Positions 59,701 through 63,753 of a DNA stretch of 64,000 nt are shown in pieces (the first letter of the stretch is position 1; each line of letters opens with the position of its first letter). The notes below the pieces were generated by a model. It saw only the letters and a program-made list of their open reading frames with translations. It did no database searches and was not told where the DNA came from. A program made the translations under genes and the position numbers. The DNA comes from Siphonodentalium dalli. Taxonomy: Eukaryota; Mollusca; Scaphopoda; Gadilida; Siphonodentaliidae. The DNA lies in NCBI GenBank assembly GCA_032622095.1, contig CP136065.1, forward strand, positions 205,446,151 through 205,510,150, written 5' to 3'.

Positions 59701-62195
59701 CTGATTATCTGGTCTGTTTAATGATGTGGAGAAATTATAAAATTACTACGAATACGCTCCATTTTATTTCGAAAATTTCAGCAGCATAATAATATCGCAC
59801 AACAAGAGCAGGAAGTGGTATCAAACAGCATTCCAAGTGTGAATATGCATATGAATGTAAATTAAGCTTTGTAAACCAAAGTAGGGTGACTATCTCAGTG
59901 TGTTTGTGTAATAAGAATAAGCTGAAGTTTATATATAAAAGATGTATTTCAGGATACTGGACCTCCATTTAGAACAAGAACATATCTGCTCATAAATTCT
60001 AATTCACTTTATACCACTAAATATTATTTACAAGCCAAACTTCACACAAGAACTTGTTTTATAAATACCATCCAATGATTATGTTACCAAATTAACTGAT
60101 AGTTTGCCCTATAAGTCATGTACATTATATAAATAAAATAAATGGATAGAACATTTTATATCTAACAAAAATACTTTCTTCAAGTTGACTTTTCTCAGCT
60201 GAACAATTTTGTATATATTACACTAGAGCCTTAAGGGAAAGGAAATAGATTCACAAATAATTATTCCATCAGGCCTAACACCCTGAATTCTTCTTCCAGT
60301 AAGGTGATTTGTTTCTTTTTTCATTTTTATAAACTGGCTACATTCAACTTAACATATTGAAAGTTTTCTCAAGTGATTCTTGGGTTAAGCCTTTTTGTTG
60401 ACATGAAATTATGCAGGTTCTGTTCATGCTAAGCAGAAGAAAAGGTTTGAATGCATAAGAATGATATATTACCTCCTCCTGGTTCCCGAGGATGGCTTTA
60501 TACAAGTGTTTGACAGTATCAGTGTATGGCCTCTTGTGAGATGTCTTCTGGGCATGGAGGGAACATGCCTGAAATATTAATAATGAGAGATATACAAATA
60601 TATTCAAATGGTCCACATATATGGTGGATAGGATTGCAAACAGTGAGAATAAACTTTTTTGGTGCTCGTATCAATCAACTCTTCATAGGTCAAATTCAAA
60701 TAATTTATATGCAAACCAAATATATATGGAAATACAGACACAATCGATTAACATTATTTTTATTTCTGCCCATAGATTGGTATAGTAAGCATGGGTTATT
60801 ATACCTTCCCAGGTCCAGAAAATGTATGGAGAAATTTGTAATGGATATATAAACTAATTTAATCTGATAAAAAGAACGAAAAATTATAACATTGTACTAC
60901 CCGTACATCATATAGGGATGACCTAGAATGATATATATATATATCGATATGATTTTAATATGGCACAATCATTTTTAACAACACCAGTTATCGGATTCAT
61001 ATAAAAATACGGAGCTTAAATAGTCGAAACGAAAGGATAAACTATCATAGAAAGTCTTAGTTCACTTATTCCACTGACTAATTAGACTGTATATGTACCG
61101 CAATGGATGATAGACAATAAAACTTTTAAAAAAACATGGCCAATATACACCGATTGTCAAACTGAATTTTTATTGCGTTCCAGTTTGCATTCCCGAATTA
61201 GTTTTTTATACCTAATCGATTGATATTTCAATATCCAACTTCCTGCTGACCGCAGATCGAAATATTCAACACATTTTACCAATAAACTAGGGGTTTGGAC
61301 AGCCTGTGGTGATACCTGATAGTTATCGTTGCCAATGGTATTTTTTTAATATATTGGCCGTAAGTTTCTTACTTTGGACATGATACATATGCAATATACT
61401 GACCTCTAGGACATGAACAAGTCCTAATCTTTTGGACGGATCTTTTTCGCGCATGGCGTTTATCACAGCTTCAATACCTTTGCCGATTATCAGTGGCTGG
61501 AAAATAACAGGCAAAAGAGTCAATGAATGTATGTTTATTTGATAGAAGAGATCAACACCAATAAGGTAATAATAGTCTTGCAACAACATTGTTCATTCGA
61601 CATGTTCACTTATATAAATTGTATATATTTTTATTAACTGTAGATTTAACCCTTTCAGTGCCAAGTCCGATTTTTGTATCAACCCATATTTCCTTGATCA
61701 TTTTTCAAATTTATTGATTATAATAGCTCTTAGAGCTCTTTCCATCAATGTATCACATTATTATAATCAATAAATTTGAAAAATGATCAAGGAAATATGG
61801 GTTGATACAAAAATCAGACTTGGCACTGAAAGGGTTAAACACAAAATGGACTTACAATTGTGGTTGCATTGTTTAAATGAAACTAATTACCCTGGCATCC
61901 AAATTGCATTCAGAGTTAAGCTCAATATTTCAAAACAACAAAATCTTTTTTAAACTTTTCTCTTTGTACAAGAAAATCAATTATTATTCTAAAACATCTA
62001 AGGCAGTCTTTAGGTCACTTTCCAACTATTTTAGGCTGCTTTTAAATTTAATAGACTCGCTAACATATCGACCTTGATGGAAAGGTTGATCTTTTTAACA
62101 TATCAGCATATTAACCATCAATTACTCACTGTATCCCTCTGTGTTCCATATTCTGCTGCAGTGACCAAAGTCCTCCCCAGCGAGTATATGTACAT
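12618..62195 (-). CDS. PTPN13: PTPN13-like tyrosine phosphatase scaffold, N-terminal half (16 exons, partial)
   Basis: Spliced gene read right to left. Exons: 62195-62130, 61496-61404, 60568-60473, 58608-58434, 54958-54509, 39383-39248, 37605-37503, 37127-37053, 36216-36048, 26216-26066, 25004-24713, 18514-18464, 17129-16909, 16124-16033, 15272-15190, 12688-12618. All junctions are GT-AG and every phase matches, giving an unbroken 774-codon frame. By likeness to vertebrate PTPN13 the product has KIND (residues 1-85, start missing), a basic Ser/Arg linker (86-398), FERM (about 405-715) and an acidic tail. The family is a submembrane scaffold: FERM binds phosphoinositides and the membrane cytoskeleton, PDZ domains bind receptor tails, and a C-terminal phosphatase acts on phosphotyrosine. 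PDZ and phosphatase exons are not in the window. FRMPD2 shares KIND-FERM-PDZ and is the main alternative. The linker segment with KERQRKLRMLRAGM resembles PTPN13, which favours that name. Confidence 0.88.
12955..13512 (+). mobile_element. Pearl-like (Helitron-like) element, three cores
   Basis: Three cores led by AAGCCCATAACTCTG/AAAGGGCCAYAACTCTCGC at about 13041, 13215 and 13336. A tail of ACGCACGCACGGACAGACA follows. Same organisation as the elements at 49170 and 52650. Confidence 0.6.
13517..13926. mobile_element. Foldback element, CAAG(C/T)CTGAGTTTAG-end variant, with spacer
   Basis: Arms of the AGAATGAGGTC(A/C)CCAGAGGG type at 13549-13590 and 13800-13905, separated by about 200 bp that carries a small palindrome (TTCCCAAATGG...CCATTGGGAA). 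Between exons 15 and 16. Confidence 0.65.
14010..14475 (+). mobile_element. Pearl-like (Helitron-like) element, two cores
   Basis: Cores with CCCTAACTCTGGTAAGAA (about 14134) and GGTCATAACTCTGGTAAGAA (about 14295), a GACAAGACGGACGGAGCA tail and a terminal hairpin (CCCAAACCTCC...GGAGATTGGGG, 14437-14470). Confidence 0.6.
14701..14828. mobile_element. TTAA-type inverted-repeat element, right TTAA lost
   Basis: TTAACTCTTTTGATGCCAC at the left and GGCATCAAATGAGTT at the right, with GCGTGTTTGGCGTC/GCGTGTTTGGCATC doubled near the right end. Confidence 0.45.
14896..15107. mobile_element. TTAA-type foldback element, decayed, right end lost
   Basis: Starts TTAATGCTTTTATGACCGG. The right side runs to AGGAAGCTCCAGTC without the final TTAA. 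Hairpin arms are diverged. It lies between exons 15 and 16. Confidence 0.65.
15190..15272 (-). CDS. PTPN13: PTPN13-like exon 15: acidic post-FERM segment
   Basis: 83 nt, phase 1 to 0; acceptor TATTACAG, donor GTGAGT. It encodes IAETDSIYEEEMMDDEDTRP then LDTISDK. Acidic disordered tail after FERM, supported by matching splice phase and an open frame. No domain recognised. Confidence 0.75.
15307..15535. mobile_element. TTAA-type foldback element, right end truncated
   Basis: TTAATCCTTTCATGACGGGA at the left, two hairpins, and the right end cut after TTTCAGGAAGCT. It starts only 35 bp upstream of the acceptor of exon 15. Confidence 0.68.
16033..16124 (-). CDS. PTPN13: PTPN13-like exon 14: FERM C-terminal helix
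   Basis: 92 nt, phase 2 to 1; acceptor TTTTCAG, donor GTAAGA. It encodes GKYLLEFSTAQHRFQLKMRA and IPGATGSNLQ. YLLxxxxxQHxFQLxMRA is the last FERM helix (YLLHLCSYQHKFQLQMRARQ in PTPN13). Confidence 0.9.
16909..17129 (-). CDS. PTPN13: PTPN13-like exon 13: FERM F3 (PH-like) lobe
   Basis: 221 nt, phase 0 to 2; acceptor CCTTACAG, donor GTAAGA. It encodes NKTDTVSNVWVGINVNHLVI, then CEQHGSERVMLHKHTWHETQ, KVSFNKRRFSILPKPTIDDQ and a tail ending TNSYRK. This is the PH/PTB-like F3 lobe with the FERM signature W(R/H)ETxKxSFxKxxF, as in FPWRETKKISFSKKKI of PTPN13. Confidence 0.91.
17317..17531. mobile_element. Mariner-like palindromic MITE in intron 12-13 side
   Basis: TA-CAGTAATGCCATAAATAAT ... ATTATTTATGGCATTACTG-TA with the family arms. 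It lies 188 bp upstream of the FERM F3 exon acceptor, between exons 12 and 13 of the host gene. Confidence 0.8.
17611..18199 (+). repeat. Direct duplication of about 182 bp, offset 406 bp
   Basis: 17611-17792 and 18017-18199 share TTAAAATTGCTGATTAT through GTCTGCAGACTTCCACAGTG to TTTTGAAATTTTCCTCAGTT, with few differences. Between exons 12 and 13. Confidence 0.8.
18464..18514 (-). CDS. PTPN13: PTPN13-like exon 12: FERM F2/F3 junction
   Basis: 51 nt, phase 0 to 0; acceptor CTTTTCAG, donor GTTTGT. It encodes LFTQLPEYGIHFYKILK. LPEYGxHFxK is the standard FERM motif at the end of F2 (LTEYGVHFHKV in PTPN13). The preceding 6.2 kb intron holds the 5 kb inverted-repeat element. Confidence 0.9.
18740..19017. 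mobile_element. TTAA-type foldback element, partial, with T-rich internal array
   Basis: A T-rich degenerate array of TTTATCATTTTTTCTTAYATT units (18740-18925), then GCCAATGCATTATCTTATAT and a right end CACCAGTCATGATTGGTA-TTAA. Matches the long T-rich variant at 63274. Confidence 0.6.
19097..19355. mobile_element. Short inverted-repeat element, relative of the 5 kb element
   Basis: Perfect inverted arms of about 58 bp (ATATAATATTTATAAATAAT ... with TTTTTCCTTAAGGGAAGCCC). The interior 19153-19279 is the reverse complement of 24234-24360 with one mismatch in 127. It sits immediately left of the 5 kb element. Confidence 0.78.
20231..20780 (+). repeat. 180 bp tandem repeat, three units, inside the 5 kb element
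   Basis: Units begin CCGGTGAAGGAGTGGCCTGG at 20231, 20409 and 20590 and pass through GGAGATGTGGGCCAYTGCAC and TCTTCCCCACCCAGAACA. Short open frames across them on both strands arise from the repetition and resemble no protein I know. Confidence 0.82.
21297..21500 (+). repeat. Fourth, separated unit of the 180 bp repeat
   Basis: CGGCGGAGGAGCAGGCCCGG, then GATGTGGGCCACTGCACCAT and TCTTCCCCACCCAGAACAGC. About 520 bp of other sequence parts it from the array. Confidence 0.7.
24713..25004 (-). CDS. PTPN13: PTPN13-like exon 11: FERM F2 lobe
   Basis: 292 nt, phase 2 to 0; acceptor TTCTGCAG, donor GTGAGA. It encodes HLSTKHLFYLQMRRDMLEER, then TQCTRDEATELAGLALQAEY, GDYDREAMGLNYFMLEQYYP and on to SESQAQVELIK. 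This is the acyl-CoA-binding-protein-like F2 helix bundle: FYLQxRxDxLEER, LAxLALQAEYGDY and the late QVELIK helix. It is the most recognisable exon in the window. Confidence 0.94.
25100..25520 (+). mobile_element. Pearl-like (Helitron-like) element, two cores
   Basis: Two cores with AAGGTCCATAACTCAGGCA at about 25162 and 25314 (154 bp apart). Then a GGATGGATG/ACGGACAGACGG tail and a hairpin (TATATCCCCC...GTGGGGATATA, 25489-25519). It lies in the intron just upstream of the FERM F2 exon. Confidence 0.62.
26066..26216 (-). CDS. PTPN13: PTPN13-like exon 10: FERM F1 end and F2 start
   Basis: 151 nt, phase 1 to 2; acceptor GTTTCAG, donor GTGGGT. It encodes GEYYFIDPETKLQKVAPEGW, then KDGAKCGMPSITFTMHLRVR and FYVHHLHLM. 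The pattern EYxFxDPxxKLxKVAPEGWK is nearly the same as in vertebrate PTPN13, and FTMHLRVRFYV is the F1-to-F2 strand. The intron before it is 9.8 kb and contains the lectin locus on the other strand. Confidence 0.93.
26830..26965 (+). repeat. Dispersed repeat with CAGACAGA tail (pairs with 7540-7715)
   Basis: Same blocks as the copy at 7540: GGGGTACCCC, CACCAAATTTGGTTGAAATC, CAGACAGACAGATCC. Direct orientation, diverged. Confidence 0.5.
27380..27590 (+). repeat. Dispersed repeat, copy A (pairs with 35255-35430)
   Basis: Shared blocks GGGACAAATAAGATMTAACA, GATGCTGGAAAAGCTTG, ATTGGCAATAG and CTTATTGA. Copies differ at roughly one base in six. Confidence 0.55.
28230..28322 (+). repeat. 47 bp tandem duplication
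   Basis: AAATACACATTGATGAGTAG followed by TTTCCTTAGGTAATG and TTTAGATAATA occurs twice head to tail with no internal change. Confidence 0.88.
29590..29774. mobile_element. TTAA-type foldback element, inverted orientation, truncated
   Basis: Ends CAACTCCCGCCATGAAAGGG-TTAA, with one and a half hairpins before it. The other end is missing. Confidence 0.65.
31611..31865 (+). CDS. Lectin locus, N-terminal Cys-rich (PAN/apple-like) half
   Basis: 84-codon ORF on the strand opposite the host gene, inside its FERM intron. The N-terminus is hydrophobic (FVVFDVCLIALEIAAYKVF), suiting a signal peptide or membrane anchor. A Cys-rich stretch follows (CRKLCMYQAACNHIHFRNKC) that resembles the PAN/apple-like module often placed before mollusc C-type lectin domains. 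The frame closes at TAG (31863-31865), just as the sequence should run on into the lectin domain, which is open in another frame from about 31850. The start is the first in-frame ATG. Secreted if intact. Confidence 0.5.
   Translation: MVSIATTFVVFDVCLIALEIAAYKVFITKTENQLRCRKLCMYQAACNHIHFRNKCCILIKDPSTPYGEPVSKTGIASNNVCTAA
31883..32314 (+). CDS. C-type lectin domain, likely frame-broken or pseudogenised
   Basis: About 143 codons ending in TGA. C-type lectin fold features: GFKIYTEGTDFDGAKQYCED (first helix and Cys), FWINGNDRAVDG, WFKWGPGEPN, EDCVELRRG, MNDNICQLD and FICEW. The four framework cysteines (KQYC, EDC, NIC, FIC) are present. EPN predicts mannose-type sugar binding through calcium, and MND stands in place of the usual WND calcium ligand. 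No ATG opens this frame near the start; it extends upstream in frame through CLVCVPTGV, so it needs the 31611 ORF one frame away. Without an error in the sequence this locus would not make the joined protein. Bivalve C-type lectins act in pathogen or food-particle recognition. Confidence 0.68.
   Translation: MIAPGYRREEVLGVDLIGSKGFKIYTEGTDFDGAKQYCEDQDGQLFVVENGAQWQEIEKSGDVILTGTNLNGFWINGNDRAVDGSYVTTSGELMPWFKWGPGEPNYQTTNEDCVELRRGNGYRMNDNICQLDNKGFICEWLLF
32505..32740 (+). repeat. Three diverged about 94 bp tandem units downstream of the lectin
   Basis: Units start with GACGGACAYTG at 32505, 32599 and 32694. Each goes on to a shared CAGAAACTA segment where complete; the third is cut after about 45 bp. 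They lie within 430 bp 3' of the lectin stop codon and may be a 3' flank repeat or decayed coding duplication. Confidence 0.55.
33316..33615 (+). repeat. Two-copy diverged tandem duplication, about 165 bp apart
   Basis: Both copies share TGTTTGASAGTCACTC, a TTGTTCAG/CTGTTCTGA region, GTTTTCTGT/ATTTTCTGTTGCC and GCAATGCCA...CATATAATnTC in the same order. First copy 33316-33465, second 33484-33615. Confidence 0.5.
35255..35430 (+). repeat. Dispersed repeat, copy B (pairs with 27380-27590)
   Basis: Same blocks as the copy at 27380. A 67-codon ORF covers it (with HRKKISMLEKLAGQIRH), but the reading is not open in the other copy, so I do not call a gene. Confidence 0.5.
36048..36216 (-). CDS. PTPN13: PTPN13-like exon 9: FERM F1 lobe
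   Basis: 169 nt, phase 0 to 1; acceptor TTTACAG, donor GTATGT. It encodes SMKNPSLMRKVMVVLLTGQK, then VEATCDPGMTGQQLFEALMT and YMGLTEFYYFGLAYIS. This is the ubiquitin-like F1 lobe: a VVLLTGQ strand, the CDPxxTGQxLF helix start and the GLxExxYFGLAY core. It matches the family pattern (NGQ...CDxxxT...VFDMVVAHIGLVEHHLFALA). Confidence 0.92.
36449..36573. mobile_element. Palindromic foldback sequence, family unknown
   Basis: Arms GGAGATAAATGTACC...TTTTACATTCTGGGATTCGA and the inverse ending GTACGATTATCTCC, with about 30 bp of loop. Between exons 8 and 9. Confidence 0.65.
37053..37127 (-). CDS. PTPN13: PTPN13-like exon 8: pre-FERM motif
   Basis: 75 nt, phase 0 to 0; acceptor TTTGTAG, donor GTACGT. 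It encodes DFYGPEFIQRAAKPVIHLPL then PPQGE. The start matches the PTPN13 motif NFFGPEFVKMTIEPFISLDL just upstream of FERM. This short exon is strong evidence for PTPN13 identity rather than a generic FERM protein. Confidence 0.85.
37503..37605 (-). CDS. PTPN13: PTPN13-like exon 7: Pro/Thr/Lys-rich linker
   Basis: 103 nt, phase 2 to 0; acceptor GGTTGTAG, donor GTATGT. It encodes ASKDTSPKFTAATTQTQTPP and IKQKVVIKPAKLNR. Low-complexity linker just before the conserved DFYGPEF motif of exon 8. The support is splice phase and position. Confidence 0.75.
39061..39218. mobile_element. Palindromic foldback sequence with GAGTAATCAATT ends
   Basis: GAGTAATCAATTAGTTCCGA ... GGAACCAATTGATTACTC, with arms of about 70 bp meeting near GCGCTAACGCGCAC. 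30 bp from the donor side of exon 6 (39248). Confidence 0.72.
39248..39383 (-). CDS. PTPN13: PTPN13-like exon 6: linker
   Basis: 136 nt, phase 1 to 2; acceptor CTTACAG, donor GTCAGT. It encodes SFMPLLQSQFGSNMGIRFGK, then DRDRDQESILSSELSFHPHDNHPLR split at its ends. I recognise no domain. It is accepted because its frame stays open and both phases fit the neighbouring exons. A piggyBac-like palindrome starts 57 bp upstream of it, inside the preceding intron. Confidence 0.72.
39440..39689. mobile_element. TTAA-type foldback element beside exon 6
   Basis: Degenerate left end (GGGAGAACTGTGCTGGTGCA), two complete hairpins, right end CTCCAGTCATAGAAGGG-TTAA. 57 bp upstream of exon 6. Confidence 0.7.
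40650..41060 (+). repeat. Dispersed repeat, inverted relative to 51300-51692
   Basis: GGTACTCAAT, GGTCCCCATGTTATC, TGTTATTTATCAACATTTTG, GAGTTATCCATCTTCATC and GGTTCCTCGA occur here and, inverted and in reverse order, at 51300-51692. Diverged. Confidence 0.6.
41435..41830 (+). repeat. Dispersed repeat with internal palindrome, copy A
   Basis: Palindrome TTGACACGAGGAATTGTCA ... TGACAATTCCTCGTGTCAA around GAAGTCAATATTCACC. Then a non-palindromic 250 bp (GATCTATTTTCAGGTCTGAT, AAGTTATGTTAACCCCTGA) shared with 45236-45602. Confidence 0.68.
41831..45235. other. Intron sequence, mostly featureless
   Basis: AT-rich intron. Only a short AGCCCTATGT duplication (42411-42428) and the pearl-like fragment at 44800 stand out. 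No coding exon found on either strand. Confidence 0.5.
44800..45030 (+). mobile_element. Pearl-like element fragment, single core
   Basis: One core with GGATAACTCTTGTACGGAT and a GAACGGACGGACAGAAATCC tail. No clear 5' end. Confidence 0.4.
45236..45602 (+). repeat. Dispersed repeat with internal palindrome, copy B
   Basis: Same order as the copy at 41435, same strand, 3.8 kb away. The left arm of the palindrome is shortened. Confidence 0.68.
45989..46453. mobile_element. Foldback element with ATATGTGACCCGCC ends and nested ATTCTCTTATATATGC hairpins
   Basis: Left end ATATGTGACCCGCCATATCA, right end TGATATGGCGGGTCACATAT. The inverted repeats continue through CCAGTCGTAAGTCGGG into the GCCAATGCATTCTC hairpins shared with the TTAA family, so the two families share modules. 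The middle (46180-46300) is non-palindromic. The 2.4 kb tandem duplication starts inside it, at about 46226. Confidence 0.72.
46857..47001. mobile_element. Foldback element, flanked by 13 bp direct repeat
   Basis: CTTGAAATAGGGTGTCTGTC at the left and the family hairpin inside. The direct repeat GATGAATCACTGC flanks it (46844-46856, 47002-47014). The site is empty in duplication copy 2 (TTGAATCACTGCATTTT near 49969). Confidence 0.78.
47403..47802. mobile_element. TTAA-flanked (piggyBac-like) foldback element, long variant, inverted copy
   Basis: Reverse complement of the element at 5669-6067, including the GGAACCGGCTCCTTGACCAC region. Present in copy 1 of the local duplication and absent from copy 2 (near 50370). 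Confidence 0.8.
47976..48158. mobile_element. Mariner-like palindromic MITE, copy 1 in segmental duplication
   Basis: TA-CAGAAATGCCCTAAATAAT ... GGGCATTACTG-TA. Same location relative to duplication copy 1 as the element at 50531 in copy 2, so it predates the duplication. Confidence 0.8.
48598..48830. mobile_element. Right half of the ATATGTGACCCGCC element, duplicated
   Basis: Matches 46226-46455 only. The left half is absent because the tandem duplication breakpoint fell inside the element. Confidence 0.75.
49170..49928 (+). mobile_element. Pearl-like (Helitron-like) element with insertion boundaries visible
   Basis: Three cores with AAAGGGCCATAACTCTG at about 49357, 49526 and 49696. Then an (ACGG)n tract (49838-49885) and a terminal hairpin CCGACTTCAAGTCGG followed by GGGCATAA. 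The other copy of the local duplication reads ATAAAAAGAAGTAATAGGTC straight through this point, so the insertion runs from about 49170 to about 49928. Confidence 0.78.
50531..50712. mobile_element. Mariner-like palindromic MITE, copy 2 in segmental duplication
   Basis: Nearly identical to 47976-48158, with the same CAGAAATGCC left-end variant. Inherited with the duplication. Confidence 0.8.
51300..51692 (-). repeat. Dispersed repeat, inverted relative to 40650-41060
   Basis: Inverse copy of the block set at 40650-41060, about 10 kb away. Origin unknown; no coding potential seen in either copy. Confidence 0.6.
52640..53215 (+). mobile_element. Pearl-like (Helitron-like) element, three cores
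   Basis: Cores with GGGGCCATAATTCTGG, AAAGGGCCATAACTCC and AAAAGGGCCATAACTCCG at about 52661, 52808 and 52960. CAGACAGACAGACGGACGGA tail, then a hairpin (TGTTTACCATAC...GTATGGGTAAACA, 53176-53205). Confidence 0.68.
54213..54447. mobile_element. TTAA-type foldback element, both ends degenerate
   Basis: ATGACCGGAGATGTACTGG at the left and AGAAAGCTCCAATCAGGAAA at the right. One hairpin is broken, the other complete. 62 bp downstream of exon 5's donor. Confidence 0.62.
54509..54958 (-). CDS. PTPN13: PTPN13-like exon 5: Ser/His-rich linker with coiled-coil-like segment
   Basis: 450 nt, phase 1 to 1; acceptor TTTCAG, donor GTTAGT. It opens with a charged Arg/His/Ser tract (RIRRRHHYYSDHSESSD, then KHHNKHSSQPHHQP). 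It continues into SADSFSGANSYRSDLGSAQS and then YEKYLKLKERQRKLRMLRAG, a heptad-like basic helix. That helix matches the PTPN13 linker segment containing RIRERQKKLQVLREAM. The exon ends in a Ser/Asp-rich stretch (SDSDGMSDTRSITSLMSHQQ), which may be phosphorylated. This is the largest exon in the window, and it is followed by a 15 kb intron. Confidence 0.85.
54959..57837. other. Intron between exons 4 and 5, left part
   Basis: Holds a 22 bp doublet (GGGAGCAGAATGGGGGTC type, 55297-55331), several A and T homopolymers and the 44-base G run. No coding sequence recognised. Confidence 0.5.
56734..56777 (+). repeat. 44-base G homopolymer
   Basis: An unbroken run of G after CTGTGCA and before ATTTCCC. 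In the host pre-mRNA it reads as C44. Shorter G or C runs occur near 16541, 19576, 31105 and 34470. The length is the sort that sequencing and assembly often get wrong. Confidence 0.9.
57838..58098. mobile_element. TTAA-flanked foldback element, intact
   Basis: TTAA-CCCTTTCATGATGGGAGC ... CTCCAGTCATGAAAGGG-TTAA, with two hairpins. The cleanest standard copy in the window. Confidence 0.8.
58434..58608 (-). CDS. PTPN13: PTPN13-like exon 4: Arg/Ser-rich linker
   Basis: 175 nt, phase 0 to 1; acceptor TTATAG, donor GTAAGT. It starts AESVLDTSFGSEISRQSTFR, becomes strongly basic (SKERRWRHRNSRRRKLSGT) and ends in an SR-dipeptide run, SRSRSRSKSRSRSRSRSR. It links KIND to FERM. I know of no such SR run in vertebrate PTPN13. 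The tract would be a target for SR-protein kinases or a basic localisation signal. Its frame is fixed by the phases of exons 3 and 5. Confidence 0.8.
58780..58829. mobile_element. TTAA-type foldback element, end fragment
   Basis: CTCGCATATAGAATAGAATG, then GCACTGGCACAGG and AAAGGG-TTAA. A short remnant. Confidence 0.5.
58830..60472. other. Intron between exons 3 and 4
   Basis: A doublet of TCTCAGTAGTTATACRTCCC at 59046-59093, otherwise featureless AT-rich sequence. Confidence 0.5.
60473..60568 (-). CDS. PTPN13: PTPN13-like exon 3: end of KIND domain
   Basis: 96 nt, phase 0 to 0; acceptor TTTCAG, donor GTAATA. It encodes ACSLHAQKTSHKRPYTDTVK then HLYKAILGNQEE. The pattern ACSxH...VKHLxKxxLGN is shared with the end of PTPN13 KIND (ACSAHIRN...VKHLVKLVLGN), which closes the domain. 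Confidence 0.87.
61404..61496 (-). CDS. PTPN13: PTPN13-like exon 2: KIND domain
   Basis: 93 nt, phase 0 to 0; acceptor TTTCCAG, donor GTCAGT. It encodes PLIIGKGIEAVINAMREKDP followed by SKRLGLVHVLE. This lines up with the KIND segment of PTPN13 that leads to VRTVLDAC. The intron between it and exon 1 is 633 bp and holds the TTAA palindrome at 61646. Confidence 0.85.
61646..61838. mobile_element. TTAA-flanked near-perfect palindrome, second TTAA family
   Basis: TTAA-CCCTTTCAGTGCCAAGTC ... GACTTGGCACTGAAAGGG-TTAA. Arms of about 75 bp, nearly perfect, with a short loop around 61730-61750. In the intron between exons 1 and 2. Confidence 0.8.
62130..62195 (-). CDS. PTPN13: PTPN13-like exon 1 of window: KIND domain, IYSLGRTL segment
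   Basis: 66 nt, phase 0 to 0, with acceptor TTACAG and donor GTGAGT. It encodes MYIYSLGRTLVTAAEYGTQ and three more residues. The IYSLGxTL core is the KIND-domain segment that descends from the kinase C-lobe. The leading ATG is probably internal, because KIND needs roughly 100 residues upstream, which must lie right of the window. A mariner-like palindrome ends 51 bp upstream of this exon's acceptor. Confidence 0.82.
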
Positions 62196-62245
62196 CTGTA
62201 ATGACAGAAAGGACAACATAAACAATCAATGCAGAAGCTAGGATA

Positions 62246-62430
62246 TACAGTAATGCTCTAAGTAATCGACTCTTTAACCACAGCATAAATATGGCTTGTT
62301 GCCATTCATCGGAAAGCTCTCCCCTAGAGCTTTCCGATGAATGGCAACAAGCCATATTTCCGACTAAATCCTGAAAACTTACCCATAATTCTGCTGTGGT
62401 TAAGAGTCGATTACTTAGAGCATTACTATA
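62246..62430. mobile_element. Mariner-like palindromic MITE beside a KIND exon
   Basis: TA-CAGTAATGCTCTAAGTAAT ... ATTACTTAGAGCATTACTA-TA. The left arm has lost part of the AATTATGGGT...TTTAGTCGGAA segment that is intact on the right. It ends 51 bp from the acceptor side of exon 62130-62195. Confidence 0.8.
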
Positions 62431-63273
62431 TATCTCTGGAATTTGCCTTCTCTGTGGCTTCTACCACCTGGTGCAGCATTTCCCTGGCTGTTCATGTACC
62501 AAGTCACTGTATGGGCATAGAAACAGTTTAGGTTATATTGTCATACAAGAATCAATAATACACTGTTTATATAGGGACGTGTCAACATTAGAGGAAACTA
62601 CAGACCAAAAATAGCTTGAATTTGTTCTGATAGTTTGATATTCCAACAAGTATTTAGGGGGAATTTGTTGTTTTCATACCAAAGTTAAATATTTTTCCGA
62701 ACTTTTTAAAATGAAATGGCAATCCGTTTAAAATTCCACATAGAGGAGGAATGTCAGGTTATTTCCTTGGACTTGGAAATTTTGGTCTGGTTCAAGGATG
62801 GGGGCAGGGGAGGAGAGGTGCAGTTGGGAATTCCAAGGTTGACACATCCCCCCAAAGGAGATCCTCTAGCCACGTCCCTCTTTTTTTTACATTATAAGCA
62901 TATGGTAGCAATCACGACAGTAACAATGCTGGAAATTACCAGATAAATCTTAAAACGTTTAAAATTATAGATTGTCTCTTCTCTGATGCAGTTCTATTAT
63001 TTTCAATAAAATCTGTACTCAAATCACAAAAGGCTTAGGTTTCCCTCAAAAATAAGTCACAACAGTCATGACATGTGAAATGGGCCAAATATACTAATTT
63101 GATAAACTTTTATCCCCAAAAAATTCTAATCTATGTCATGTCATGAGTCATGGCTCTAAAAGTCTTTGAAATTGGATAAATAACTCACATTTTTACATGA
63201 GTATTTCTGACTCAGAATCATTGTATAATGGAAAGACCATCCATTTATTAGTTTCTTTGTAGGATTACTATCT
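62431..63273. other. No feature seen
   Basis: Upstream of the first KIND exon in the window. Between a mariner-like MITE and a TTAA element. The exon before IYSLGRTL is not recognisable here, so it is probably right of base 64000. Confidence 0.45.
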
Positions 63274-63753
63274 TTAACCCTTTCATGACGGGAGCTGCGC
63301 TGGTGCAGCATTAATGACCCTGTGCCAATGCATTCTCTTATATATGTGAGTCGACCACCTCACATATATAAGAGAATGAATTGGCCTAACAACTCTTTAT
63401 CATTTTTTTATAAATTTTTCTTACTTTCTTTAACAATTTTTATAAATTTTTATGATTTTTTCTTACATTCTATAAACAAGTTTCATAATTTTTTCTTATA
63501 TTCTTTAACAATTTTATAATTTTTTATAATTTTTACTTACATTCTTTATTATTATTTCTTACATTTTTTAACAATTTTTTATCATTTTTTTCTTCATTTG
63601 TTCTTATATTTTTTAACAATTATAAAAAAATAATATAAAATTTGTTAGGCCAATGTATTCTCTTATATGTGCGAGGCGACTTATAATATAATAGAATGCA
63701 TTGGCACAGGGTTTTCTAAAAAATTCAGGAAGCTCCAGTCATGAACCGGTTAA
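63274..63753. mobile_element. TTAA-flanked foldback element, long T-rich variant
   Basis: TTAA-CCCTTTCATGACGGGAGC ... AGCTCCAGTCATGAACCGG-TTAA. Between the two hairpins is about 240 bp of degenerate TTTTTCTTACATTCTTTAAC units. Upstream of the KIND exons. Confidence 0.75.

Noticed and set aside
360-63750. CRISPR-like arrays
   Set aside because: Tandem units are directly adjacent without unique spacers, and the genome is clearly eukaryotic.
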